From: an uncultured Planctomycetota bacterium
GTDB lineage: Bacteria; Planctomycetota; Brocadiia; CAIUPP01
Direction: 5' to 3'
Assembly: GCA_903901045.1 (NCBI GenBank)
Contig: CAIUPP010000023.1
Location: forward strand, 62,001-126,000
DNA: 64,000 nt
The notes below the pieces were generated by a model. That model saw nothing but the letters and a program-made list of their open reading frames with translations, was not told the DNA's origin and searched no databases. A program made the position numbers and the translations under genes. The first letter of the stretch is position 1, and every line of letters starts with the position of its first letter. Below, one piece after another: positions 20,112-28,193 of the stretch.

Positions 20112-20150
20112 GCCCCGCTCAGTGCGGTGATCCGCATCACCGAGCGGGGC
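20112..20150 (-). terminator. Hairpin terminator
   Basis: GCCCCGCTC-AGTGC-GGTGAT-CCGC-ATCACC-GAGCGGGGC; on the minus strand it is followed by GACTCTTTT. Confidence 0.55.
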
Positions 20151-20165
20151 TTGCATATCGTCAGG

Positions 20166-20270
20166 TTACTTCTTGGCCTTCTTCTTCTTGGTCACCTTCT
20201 TCTTTCCCGAAGCGATTTTCTTGGCGATCTTCTTCGACTTCCTCTTCTTCAGGGCCTTCTTCTTTGCCAT
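20166..20270 (-). CDS. 34-aa lysine-rich basic mini-protein (histone H1/nucleoid-protein-tail-like)
   Basis: ATG 20270 to TAA 20166: MAKKKALKKRKSKKIAKKIASGKKKVTKKKKAKK; purine-rich upstream region AGGAGAGGGGGGG; terminator downstream. Below the length cut-off of the ORF track. Confidence 0.65.
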   Translation of the reverse strand: MAKKKALKKRKSKKIAKKIASGKKKVTKKKKAKK

Positions 20271-20481
20271 CAATAATCACCCCCCCTCTCCTGGCGTGAA
20301 AAAGGGATGAACTTCTCAGGGGCGGACACCGCCATGGCGCCCGCCAGCCCGTCGAACTAACGGACTATCGATGCGCAACATCTTGGGACTACCACCAGTT
20401 CATCCACTACATCCTGTACTAACAAGATTCTAACTGCGGGAATCTCTATGTCAAGGGAAAAATGGGGGTGGGCGCGGAAAT

Positions 20482-20537
20482 GGAAAAGGGGGCAGGCATC
20501 TTTTCGCGACGGCGAAAAGCAGCCTGACCCCTTTTCC
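20482..20537. repeat. 56-bp REP-like palindrome, copy 2
   Basis: GGAAAAGGGGGCAGGCATCTTTTCGCGACGGCGAAAAGCAGCCTGACCCCTTTTCC. Confidence 0.85.
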
Positions 20538-20608
20538 GCCCCTTCTACGCGATCCGCTTTCTGCGAACCGCTTTCCGCGCCCCCTTTCCGGTCAGTACGA
20601 TCTCCCGT

Positions 20609-22702
20609 TCACTTCAATTGTCCGAGCGCCGCGCGCGCCTGGGCGGCGGCGGGAGATTCCGGCCAGCGCTCGCCCACGACTTTGAGATAGGCGCGCGCCT
20701 CAACCGGACGCTTGGACTGAACGCAGGCGAGACCGGCATAGAGGTTCGCCTGCGGAAGGAAATCCGCATCGTCGGCGCAGGCGATGTACTGATCCGCCTG
20801 CTTCTTCACCTCATCGAAATTCTTCGTCAGCATATTCGCTTTGAGCCGCAGGAGCATCGTCTCGCCGTCGAGGCGGTGCGTGGGGAGCGCCCAGAGCCAC
20901 TGTTCGAGCGAGGTCAGGGCGGACTGCCCGTCCCCCTGCCCGAGGTAGGCCTCCACCTCATGGCGGTAGCGCCCGTCGGTCACCGCGCGCGGTTCCTTGA
21001 GCGGGAATGCGGGGTCGGCCTCGGCCTGCGAATAGAGGCGGCGCGCCTCGTCGGGATGCTTCTGCAGGCGCTCCAGGTCGCCAAGGCGCACGAGCGCGAC
21101 GCGGCGGCGATCCTTGTCCGACTCCGGTAGATCGCGCCTGAGTTGCTCATACCCCTGACGCGCGCGCGCGGGGTCGTTCGCATAATAGAAATAGATGTCC
21201 GCGATGCGCAGCCGCAGGTCGGGCTGGCGCTCCGCCGGGGAATTGGAGAGCGCCACCTGGAGGCAGCGTTGCGCATCCTGCCACTGGCGGAGCGGGTCCA
21301 GATAGTAGTCTGCCAATTCCTGCTCCAGCGCGGCGACCTGGTCGCGCGAGAGTTCGCTGCGGCGCTTGTCCAGTTCCACGTCGGCATCGAAGAGAAGGCG
21401 GCGTGCCTCATTGGCCTTCGCAAGATCACGCAGCGCAAGGAGATGCGGCGTCTTCAAGGCGGCAGGCTGCGCGTCGCGGCACCACTCCGCGAACTTCTGC
21501 TGTTTGGCCAGGGTGAATTCCAGGTCGTTCCAGAGCGGCAGGACGGACACCGGCAGGTCGAACGAATCGCTCCCGCCGGCGGAGGCAGCGACGGTGAGCG
21601 TCACGGTGTAATTCCCCGACTCCAGGTAGACGTGGACCGGCTTATCGCCGACGGCGCTCTGCCCGTCGCCGAAGTTCCAGGAGCATTTCGTGATCTGCCC
21701 GACGCGCGCGGAGCCGAGCGAGGTGAACTGCATGGCGACCATTTTGCGTTCGTCGAGTTCAAGGTACTGCAGCGGGAGGAACCGGAAGCCCGCCGTGACA
21801 GGTTTTTCCGCCTCCTCGCAGATCTCCTCCTGTGCGGTGCCGACGCCGACGAAGGAGGAGGCGGGGATGACGGAGAAACGCCCCTCCCCCGGCGGCATCC
21901 AGGCCGCGAGCATGCGCTTTGGGCCCTTCACCGAGAAGCCGATATAGGTGAATCCGTGCCTGCCGGCTTTGAGGTCCACTTTGCCGCCATGCTGCCCGTG
22001 CCGGCCTGTGTTGACGTCGTGCCCCCGCCCGGGCCACTGCGCCACGAGCGCGCCATCCACCAGAAGGAAAGAGGCGTCGTCGCTGACGGTGGCGAACTGA
22101 TAAGAGCCATCCTTCGGGCAGTCCAGGCGGCCATCGTATATGCTGACATAGTTGACGTCGGGGCTGAAGGGGTTCGCCGAGTCGAAGACCTGGTTCCAGA
22201 GCGCCGCGCCGTAGGCCGCGGGCGCGGTCGCCAGCGCCTTCTGAGCGTCCGCCCAACTATCCATTTTCGCATCCGGCGCCAGCGGAAATGTCCTGAGGAA
22301 GAGGCCCGAGGGAGCTTGCAGCGGCGCCGGCGCGCCCCCCTCCGGGTTGCCGTAGTAGGCAGCATAGAGACCCTTTTCGCCCTTCTCCGCCTTGAAAACG
22401 AGGAGGTGCCGCCCTTCCGGGGAGGAGCAGAGAATCTTGCTCGGCAGCGACCTCCCCTTGGGTCCGATGATCCAGATGTCCGAGCCGTCGCGCTTGGCGC
22501 GCGGGCCGGTCTCCAGCCAGACGCAGAACTCCTCCGGCCCAATGGCCGTCGGCGACAGGAGCGTGCGATAGTGCCACGCCCCCTGCCACCAGGGCGGGCG
22601 CTCCTGCGCGCGCAGCGGCGCAGCGGCCATGCAGAGGGCCAGCGCGCAGAACAGCAGAACAAGATGGAGCCGATTCGACGGATGCGCCTGATTGGTTCTC
22701 AT
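20609..22702 (-). CDS. Secreted PKD-domain and TPR-like protein
   Basis: Signal peptide; CSWNFGDGQSAVGDKPVHVYLESGNYTVTLTV (PKD); C-terminal repeats of TPR type. Confidence 0.7.
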   Translation of the reverse strand: MRTNQAHPSNRLHLVLLFCALALCMAAAPLRAQERPPWWQGAWHYRTLLSPTAIGPEEFCVWLETGPRAKRDGSDIWIIGPKGRSLPSKILCSSPEGRHLLVFKAEKGEKGLYAAYYGNPEGGAPAPLQAPSGLFLRTFPLAPDAKMDSWADAQKALATAPAAYGAALWNQVFDSANPFSPDVNYVSIYDGRLDCPKDGSYQFATVSDDASFLLVDGALVAQWPGRGHDVNTGRHGQHGGKVDLKAGRHGFTYIGFSVKGPKRMLAAWMPPGEGRFSVIPASSFVGVGTAQEEICEEAEKPVTAGFRFLPLQYLELDERKMVAMQFTSLGSARVGQITKCSWNFGDGQSAVGDKPVHVYLESGNYTVTLTVAASAGGSDSFDLPVSVLPLWNDLEFTLAKQQKFAEWCRDAQPAALKTPHLLALRDLAKANEARRLLFDADVELDKRRSELSRDQVAALEQELADYYLDPLRQWQDAQRCLQVALSNSPAERQPDLRLRIADIYFYYANDPARARQGYEQLRRDLPESDKDRRRVALVRLGDLERLQKHPDEARRLYSQAEADPAFPLKEPRAVTDGRYRHEVEAYLGQGDGQSALTSLEQWLWALPTHRLDGETMLLRLKANMLTKNFDEVKKQADQYIACADDADFLPQANLYAGLACVQSKRPVEARAYLKVVGERWPESPAAAQARAALGQLK

Positions 22703-23670
22703 TTGATCACCGGGAATTCATCCTCCGTGGTGGGCGCGACCGGCATGGATTTCTTCGGCTCAGGAGCCTGGGGAGGCGGCGGGGCCGTGATCGCCTCATG
22801 GCCGATGACCTCCAACTGGGCGTTGTCGAACTCGTAAATGCCCGCCGGCCAGTAAGCGTACAGGTCCACGCGCAGCCAATCGGGCTGGAGCGGCTTGTAA
22901 TTGTTCATGGATTTCCAGCGCGCGGGATGGAAAACGCAGACCCATCGCTTCCAGTTCTCATTGCACTTGACCAGCGTGAGCATGGCGTTGCCGGCGTCGC
23001 GCTTGATCACCGTCCGCCCCTGGTCGGTCGTGATGCTCTCGTCGAAGAACCCCTTGATGAAGACCTTCGGCTCCCCGCCGGCCGTCGTGCGCGCGTCCAC
23101 GATGAAGCGGTAGATCGCGCCGGGGTCCAGCTTGATGAAGTCGCTGCGGTAATGGATGCCATGGTTCCCCCCCACCGTGTCGTAGTAAGGCGCCTGCGTC
23201 GGGAGCTTCTGCGGCGGCGCGGGGATCGGATCCATTGCAAGGGAATCGGGGTTTCCCTGCGCGCGAAGCAGCGCCGCGTCGCCGAGCTTCAGCGCCTTCG
23301 TGTTCCATTCGGCCCATTGGGTGTCCTGGATGTTGGTGTCCATCCGCAGGCAGCGTTTCCCCTCCGTGCCTCCTTCCACCCAGAGCGTGCCGAACTTGTC
23401 GACCGGCTCCCAGTGCGCGGGCCAGAATTTCCCCGTTTCAAAACCGCCGTTCTGAAGGAGGTTGGCGGTCAGCGCGGGGGCGCTCATCATGCCGGGAGCG
23501 TCGGGCTCGGCAAAGGGGACGTCGGCGGCGTACAAAGAGGATGCTGCGAGGAAAGCGAGAAGACAGGCGGACAAACGATTTGCGATTACTGATTTGCGAT
23601 TACTGATTGCCGATTTAACGGCAAGCGCGCCGCGCAAGAGCATTTCTCCGCCGCATTCTGCATTCCGCAT
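22699..23670 (-). CDS. Exported hypothetical protein (carbohydrate-binding-like)
   Basis: NLLQNGGFETGKFWPAHWEPV motif; ATGA overlap with the downstream gene; 5' end is built of interspersed repeats so the start is uncertain. Confidence 0.55.
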   Translation of the reverse strand: MRNAECGGEMLLRGALAVKSAISNRKSVIANRLSACLLAFLAASSLYAADVPFAEPDAPGMMSAPALTANLLQNGGFETGKFWPAHWEPVDKFGTLWVEGGTEGKRCLRMDTNIQDTQWAEWNTKALKLGDAALLRAQGNPDSLAMDPIPAPPQKLPTQAPYYDTVGGNHGIHYRSDFIKLDPGAIYRFIVDARTTAGGEPKVFIKGFFDESITTDQGRTVIKRDAGNAMLTLVKCNENWKRWVCVFHPARWKSMNNYKPLQPDWLRVDLYAYWPAGIYEFDNAQLEVIGHEAITAPPPPQAPEPKKSMPVAPTTEDEFPVIK

Positions 23671-23673
23671 TCT

Positions 23674-26600
23674 CTATTCCTTCGCCGCGTCTTCGGACAG
23701 CGCCTTGAAATACCCGTTCACCAGTTCACGGTACTGCTCCGGCACTTCCTCCCCGGCGGAGGCGGCGATCTCGTCGCGCATCTCCTTCGGCAGGGAAGCG
23801 TTGCTCCGGTTGACCACCTTCTGCCGCGAGACCACATCCTTCACGTCGCGCAGGTTGGAGAGGATCACTTTCTGGCTCGAACCGGCGGTCGAGAGCATCT
23901 TGCCCGAGTCGAATTGCTGTTGGACCTGCTGCATCAATTCAATCGTCTTGGGCAGTTCGCCGCGCGGACATTGATATTTCTGGAGTCCGAAATCGATGCG
24001 CTTGGCCTGGTCGATCAGTTGCTGCTGCTGGTTGGCCATGCGCTTGAGTTGCTTCTGCACGGCAGCGGGCACGGGGCCTTCGAGCCCTTCCTGACCGAAG
24101 CCGCTGGCCTTGCCGCCGCCGCTGGAGCCGGTGTTGGCCTCCGGGCCGGTGTCCTTGATGACGCCCGCCTCGAAGGGGTCCTGGGTGAGGCGCGTCGGGG
24201 TCTGCCGCCCCCCCTTGCCGACGGAGGTTTCCTCGACATACTGTCCGCTGGACTTGCCGGTGCGTCCCTCGCCGCTGCGGCCGCCCACCTCCTGCTGGTT
24301 CGGGAGCATGTTGCCGGTGACCCCCTTGGCGCTCATGTCGCTGATCGGCCCGTCCATCGCCGTCCAGCCGACTCCCTTGTCCATGCTGTCCAGCCAGGCG
24401 CTGGTGGCATCCTCGGCTTCCGCGAGAAGGTCATCCTCTTTCTCCATCAGGTCGCCGACGATATCCTCCAACTGGTCCGGAAGATCGGCCAGCGGCACAT
24501 CGTAATCCTGGACCGGGTCCTCCATCTTCCAGGCAATCCGGTCGGGCGTCTCCATGAGCCATTTTTCCAGGTTGGTCTCGATGCTCTTGGCCAGTTCCAG
24601 CCCTCCCTGCTCCAGAGGGACGGCCAATTCGACGGTCTTCATCTGGTCGGCATCCGCGGCTTTCTTGACCTCGCTGTAGATTTCCACGTACTCCTTCGCC
24701 AGGTTCGGGATGGAGAAGTCCTGCGGCGGCAGCTTGCTTAGGTCGGTGGCGGCCTCCTGGAAATACTTGGCCCACTTGGCCTCCGCGTCGACGACCTTCT
24801 GTAGCGTCTTGTCATCCTCCTTGGTGAAATCATCCACCGCAATCTCGCCGAGGCGTTTGCTCAGGCCGATCACCTCTTTCTGCTCCTCCTGGAACTGCTT
24901 GAGCGCGTCGACCATTTTCTCCACGCGCTGACGGTTCTGGTTGAGGTCGTCGGGCTTGTCAGCGGCTTTCTCCTTCTGCGCGGAGGCGGCAAGCCGCTCC
25001 GCCAGAAGCGCTTTCGGGTCGGCCAGGAGCTTCCTGAGTTGGTCAATCACCTGAGTCTGAACATCCGCGGCGGCGAGGGCGAGGGACGCCTCATGGTCGT
25101 TCGCGGCAACGGCGCGCAGAGCGTTGAGCCGCTCGACGGATTGGGTGATTTCATGCGCCGCGATGGAGGCGAGCGCTTCAAGCGCTTCGGGGGTCTCCAG
25201 GTCGCTGAAAGCCCGAACGGAGTCGCGGGCCTGCGAGTAGAGCTCCTCCTCCGCCTTGACCAGCGGCCCCACGCGCCCCGCAAAGGCCGTGCGCGCGGCG
25301 CTGTCGGCCGCCAGATCCGCCTTGGCCGAGGCGGGCCACTCGGCGGTCTGCTTCGTCGCGGCGAGGTTCGTCTCCTGCAAGCCGATCAACTTGCGCACCA
25401 GCGTCAGGAACGCCTCCTGCTCCGCTTTCTGCTTCTGCTCGACGGCGGCCTTGTCCATCACGGTGATCGTATAGGTGCGAGAGCGCCCCTCGGAAGCCGC
25501 GCGTCCGGGCTTGCCGTCGTCGGCGACGAAATAGTAGCTCAGCGCCTCTCCCGCGGCGCATCCGATTTCATCGAGCCGGAGCACGACCCCCTCCGCCCCC
25601 TCGCGCCGGGGCGTCGGGTACTTCCACTCCGCCTGCTTCTTCCACTCCGCTCCGGCGCGGAGTTGGACGAAGAGCGAGAGCCCGCGCAGCGAGAAATCGT
25701 CGCGCGCGGCGGCGGCGACGGAGATGCGGTCGCCGGGCGCAGCCACAATGTCCTTCGCCGGATCGGTGATGCGCACGACCGGCGCCTCATCGACCGCGGC
25801 GACCAACTGCGCCGTCACCGGCTTATTGGCGACCCCCGCAGCGTCCTTCACTTCGATGAGGTACTGACCGCTTCGGGCCAGTTCGAGTTTGCCCGATGCG
25901 CTCGACCCGGCGACGGACATGGGCGTGCGGCTCGCCTCCGCCTCCTGCCCCGGCGCTGCGGCGCGCACGGCCAGCGCGGCGGTGGAGATCGGCCGGTCGG
26001 CCACGGCTTCGAGCGCGACGGTCATTCCGACCGGTCCGGAGATGTTCCCGATGGGGCTGGTCTCATTCTCAACGGCGCGGCCCATGTACTCCGGGAAAGT
26101 GCGGACCAGCTTCACCTCCTTGACGGCGGGTCGCGTGCGCACGGAGACGCGGAACAGGTCGCTGGCGGCGTCGCCGGCCTGGACGCGATACTGGAAGGGG
26201 TTCTGCACTCCGCTGAAGCGCCAGGCGAAGACGCCCCCTTCGAAGGGCATCACATGCTCCGCGCTGGATCCGTCCGCCTCGGTGTAGCGCACCAGCGCCT
26301 TCTCGGGAAGCATCCCGTCGACCCGCGCCTCCACTTCCAGCGTCTCCCCCTGAAGCAGGTCGGCGTTGCCGGGGGAGACCGTCAGGCGCGTCGCGGTGAG
26401 CGGCGCAATGAAGCGCGTGGGGTGCGCGTAGCGCTGCAGGGCGTTGGCAAAGCGGTCGGCGAAGAGGAGGGCGTACAGCCCGGTGGCCGCGGCGGCAATG
26501 CAGGCCCATGCGGCCCAGGTGCGGAAGGCCCTCTGCTCCGGCAGCCGCTTCCGCTCCTTCAGCGCCCGGACGGTCTCCAGCGTCTCATCGAACTGACGCT

Positions 26601-26985
26601 CCGCCATCCGGCGCGTCAGCGGGTCCTCGAACTGCTCCTTCTTCAGAAGCACGGCGTTGATGAGATGGTTTTCCATCCCGCCCGCGGCGCGCTCGAGATG
26701 CACGGCCACCATTTCGTCGGTCAGCGGGCGCGCAAGGTTGTAAACGAGGCGCAGGACGAAGACGGTCGCCGCCCCGGCCGCCAGCGCCACGGCGAACGCC
26801 GCGCGCAGCCAGCCCGGCAGAGCGAACAGGTTGTCCGCCGCCAGCGCGAGGAAGCAGCCCGCCAGCAGCAGCGTGGTCCCGCGCAGCAGGTCGCGCAGCG
26901 TGAAGCCAAGCCGCCAGGTCCGCCGCGCCCGCGCGAGCCGTTCGCCGATCTGCGCCATTGAGGATGATGCTTCGGGCCGATTCAC
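23674..26985 (-). CDS. DUF4175-like large membrane protein
   Basis: 1103 aa; N-terminal TMs, long periplasmic coiled-coil region, C-terminal VPEQYRELVNGYFKALSED. Confidence 0.6.
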   Translation of the reverse strand: MNRPEASSSMAQIGERLARARRTWRLGFTLRDLLRGTTLLLAGCFLALAADNLFALPGWLRAAFAVALAAGAATVFVLRLVYNLARPLTDEMVAVHLERAAGGMENHLINAVLLKKEQFEDPLTRRMAERQFDETLETVRALKERKRLPEQRAFRTWAAWACIAAAATGLYALLFADRFANALQRYAHPTRFIAPLTATRLTVSPGNADLLQGETLEVEARVDGMLPEKALVRYTEADGSSAEHVMPFEGGVFAWRFSGVQNPFQYRVQAGDAASDLFRVSVRTRPAVKEVKLVRTFPEYMGRAVENETSPIGNISGPVGMTVALEAVADRPISTAALAVRAAAPGQEAEASRTPMSVAGSSASGKLELARSGQYLIEVKDAAGVANKPVTAQLVAAVDEAPVVRITDPAKDIVAAPGDRISVAAAARDDFSLRGLSLFVQLRAGAEWKKQAEWKYPTPRREGAEGVVLRLDEIGCAAGEALSYYFVADDGKPGRAASEGRSRTYTITVMDKAAVEQKQKAEQEAFLTLVRKLIGLQETNLAATKQTAEWPASAKADLAADSAARTAFAGRVGPLVKAEEELYSQARDSVRAFSDLETPEALEALASIAAHEITQSVERLNALRAVAANDHEASLALAAADVQTQVIDQLRKLLADPKALLAERLAASAQKEKAADKPDDLNQNRQRVEKMVDALKQFQEEQKEVIGLSKRLGEIAVDDFTKEDDKTLQKVVDAEAKWAKYFQEAATDLSKLPPQDFSIPNLAKEYVEIYSEVKKAADADQMKTVELAVPLEQGGLELAKSIETNLEKWLMETPDRIAWKMEDPVQDYDVPLADLPDQLEDIVGDLMEKEDDLLAEAEDATSAWLDSMDKGVGWTAMDGPISDMSAKGVTGNMLPNQQEVGGRSGEGRTGKSSGQYVEETSVGKGGRQTPTRLTQDPFEAGVIKDTGPEANTGSSGGGKASGFGQEGLEGPVPAAVQKQLKRMANQQQQLIDQAKRIDFGLQKYQCPRGELPKTIELMQQVQQQFDSGKMLSTAGSSQKVILSNLRDVKDVVSRQKVVNRSNASLPKEMRDEIAASAGEEVPEQYRELVNGYFKALSEDAAKE

Positions 26986-27001
26986 TTCTGTTCTCCTGAC
27001 A

Positions 27002-28192
27002 TCAAGGCTTGGCCGCCTGGGAAGACAATTGCAGGCTGACTTCCACGTTCGGCGCCTCGCGGCTGATCTTCAGCCCCGCAAGCTGCGGACAATACGAGAA
27101 CGCCCGCGCCGGGACGTCCGCCTTCTTGAGCATCTCGCGGTAGACGAAGAAACGCGATTTGATGCGCCATTCGCCGGCCGGCTTCTCCATCAGCCAGACC
27201 TCGTACCGGCGATCCAGTTCGCCTCCTTCGAGCGTCATATTGCCGCGCCGTTCCATCGCAACAAGCACAAAGGCCGAATCGGTATTCCCGGCCCCGTAGA
27301 GGGGGGCATGGGAAGTGAAGAAATCGTTGACCTGCGCAGCCCAGTCCGCGACCTCCTTGAGCGCCGCCGCGTCGAACCGCGCGCACCCCGGGGCCTGTTC
27401 GCGGCTGGTGCTGTAATAGACCGCCTTGTCCGTGACGGCGGCGATATCGTACGTGCCCGCCGTCAACTGCGCGAATTGGAACCGCCGCTTCGGGAGCAAT
27501 GTGGCGTTGAAGGAGGCACTCTTTTCCTGGTGGATGGCGGCCATGCCCTGGAGAGTTTCACCGGAGGGCAGGGCGGCCGCTCCGCTGATGCAGCCGAGCG
27601 CGCCCGCCGATGCGCCTCCCTGGAAGGTGATCTTCCGGATGAAGACCAGGTCGTCCAGCTTCTGTCCCACCTCTCCCTCCATCTTGCGCGGGAGGAAGTA
27701 GCGGCGGTTCTCTTCCCCTTCCTGGAGCGTGAGGGTCGAGGAGATCAGATGGCCTTCGAGCGTCCGCCCGTCATGGAAGGTGACGCGGCCCGTGAATTCC
27801 TTGATCGGCCAGGTTTCGCCGGTGTACACCTTCTCGTCGTTCCCCCCTTCCTTGAAGAACCACTTGCGCTCCATCACCTCGCGCTCGATGACCGCCTCAA
27901 ACGTCCGGACCTCGTCGCCGCCGATGATGACGCGCCGCTTCTGCTGATCGCTGTACAGAATGAGTTGATCGTTCGTGAGCAGCGCCTTTCCCGCAAAGGT
28001 GCGCCCGTCGCTGAACTCGACCGTGGCGTCGCGCCAGGCCAACTCGGCGCGCGCCGCCTGTGCGGAGAACAGCAGGAGGAAACCACCGAGGAACAGGGAT
28101 GCGCTCGGATACGGGAAACGACAACGAGGATTCCGGCCGCGGAGCAGCGCGGCAACGCGCAGATACGGCAATAGAACGCCAAGAATACTCAT
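27002..28192 (-). CDS. Exported hypothetical protein
   Basis: Signal-like N-terminus; FSDGRTFAGKALLTNDQLILY...; colinear with the vWA operon. Confidence 0.55.
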   Translation of the reverse strand: MSILGVLLPYLRVAALLRGRNPRCRFPYPSASLFLGGFLLLFSAQAARAELAWRDATVEFSDGRTFAGKALLTNDQLILYSDQQKRRVIIGGDEVRTFEAVIEREVMERKWFFKEGGNDEKVYTGETWPIKEFTGRVTFHDGRTLEGHLISSTLTLQEGEENRRYFLPRKMEGEVGQKLDDLVFIRKITFQGGASAGALGCISGAAALPSGETLQGMAAIHQEKSASFNATLLPKRRFQFAQLTAGTYDIAAVTDKAVYYSTSREQAPGCARFDAAALKEVADWAAQVNDFFTSHAPLYGAGNTDSAFVLVAMERRGNMTLEGGELDRRYEVWLMEKPAGEWRIKSRFFVYREMLKKADVPARAFSYCPQLAGLKISREAPNVEVSLQLSSQAAKP

Positions 28193-28193
28193 G

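Noticed and set aside
25039-26961. 640-aa plus-strand ORF
   Set aside because: Antisense to the DUF4175-like gene; Arg/Gly-rich composition without motifs.
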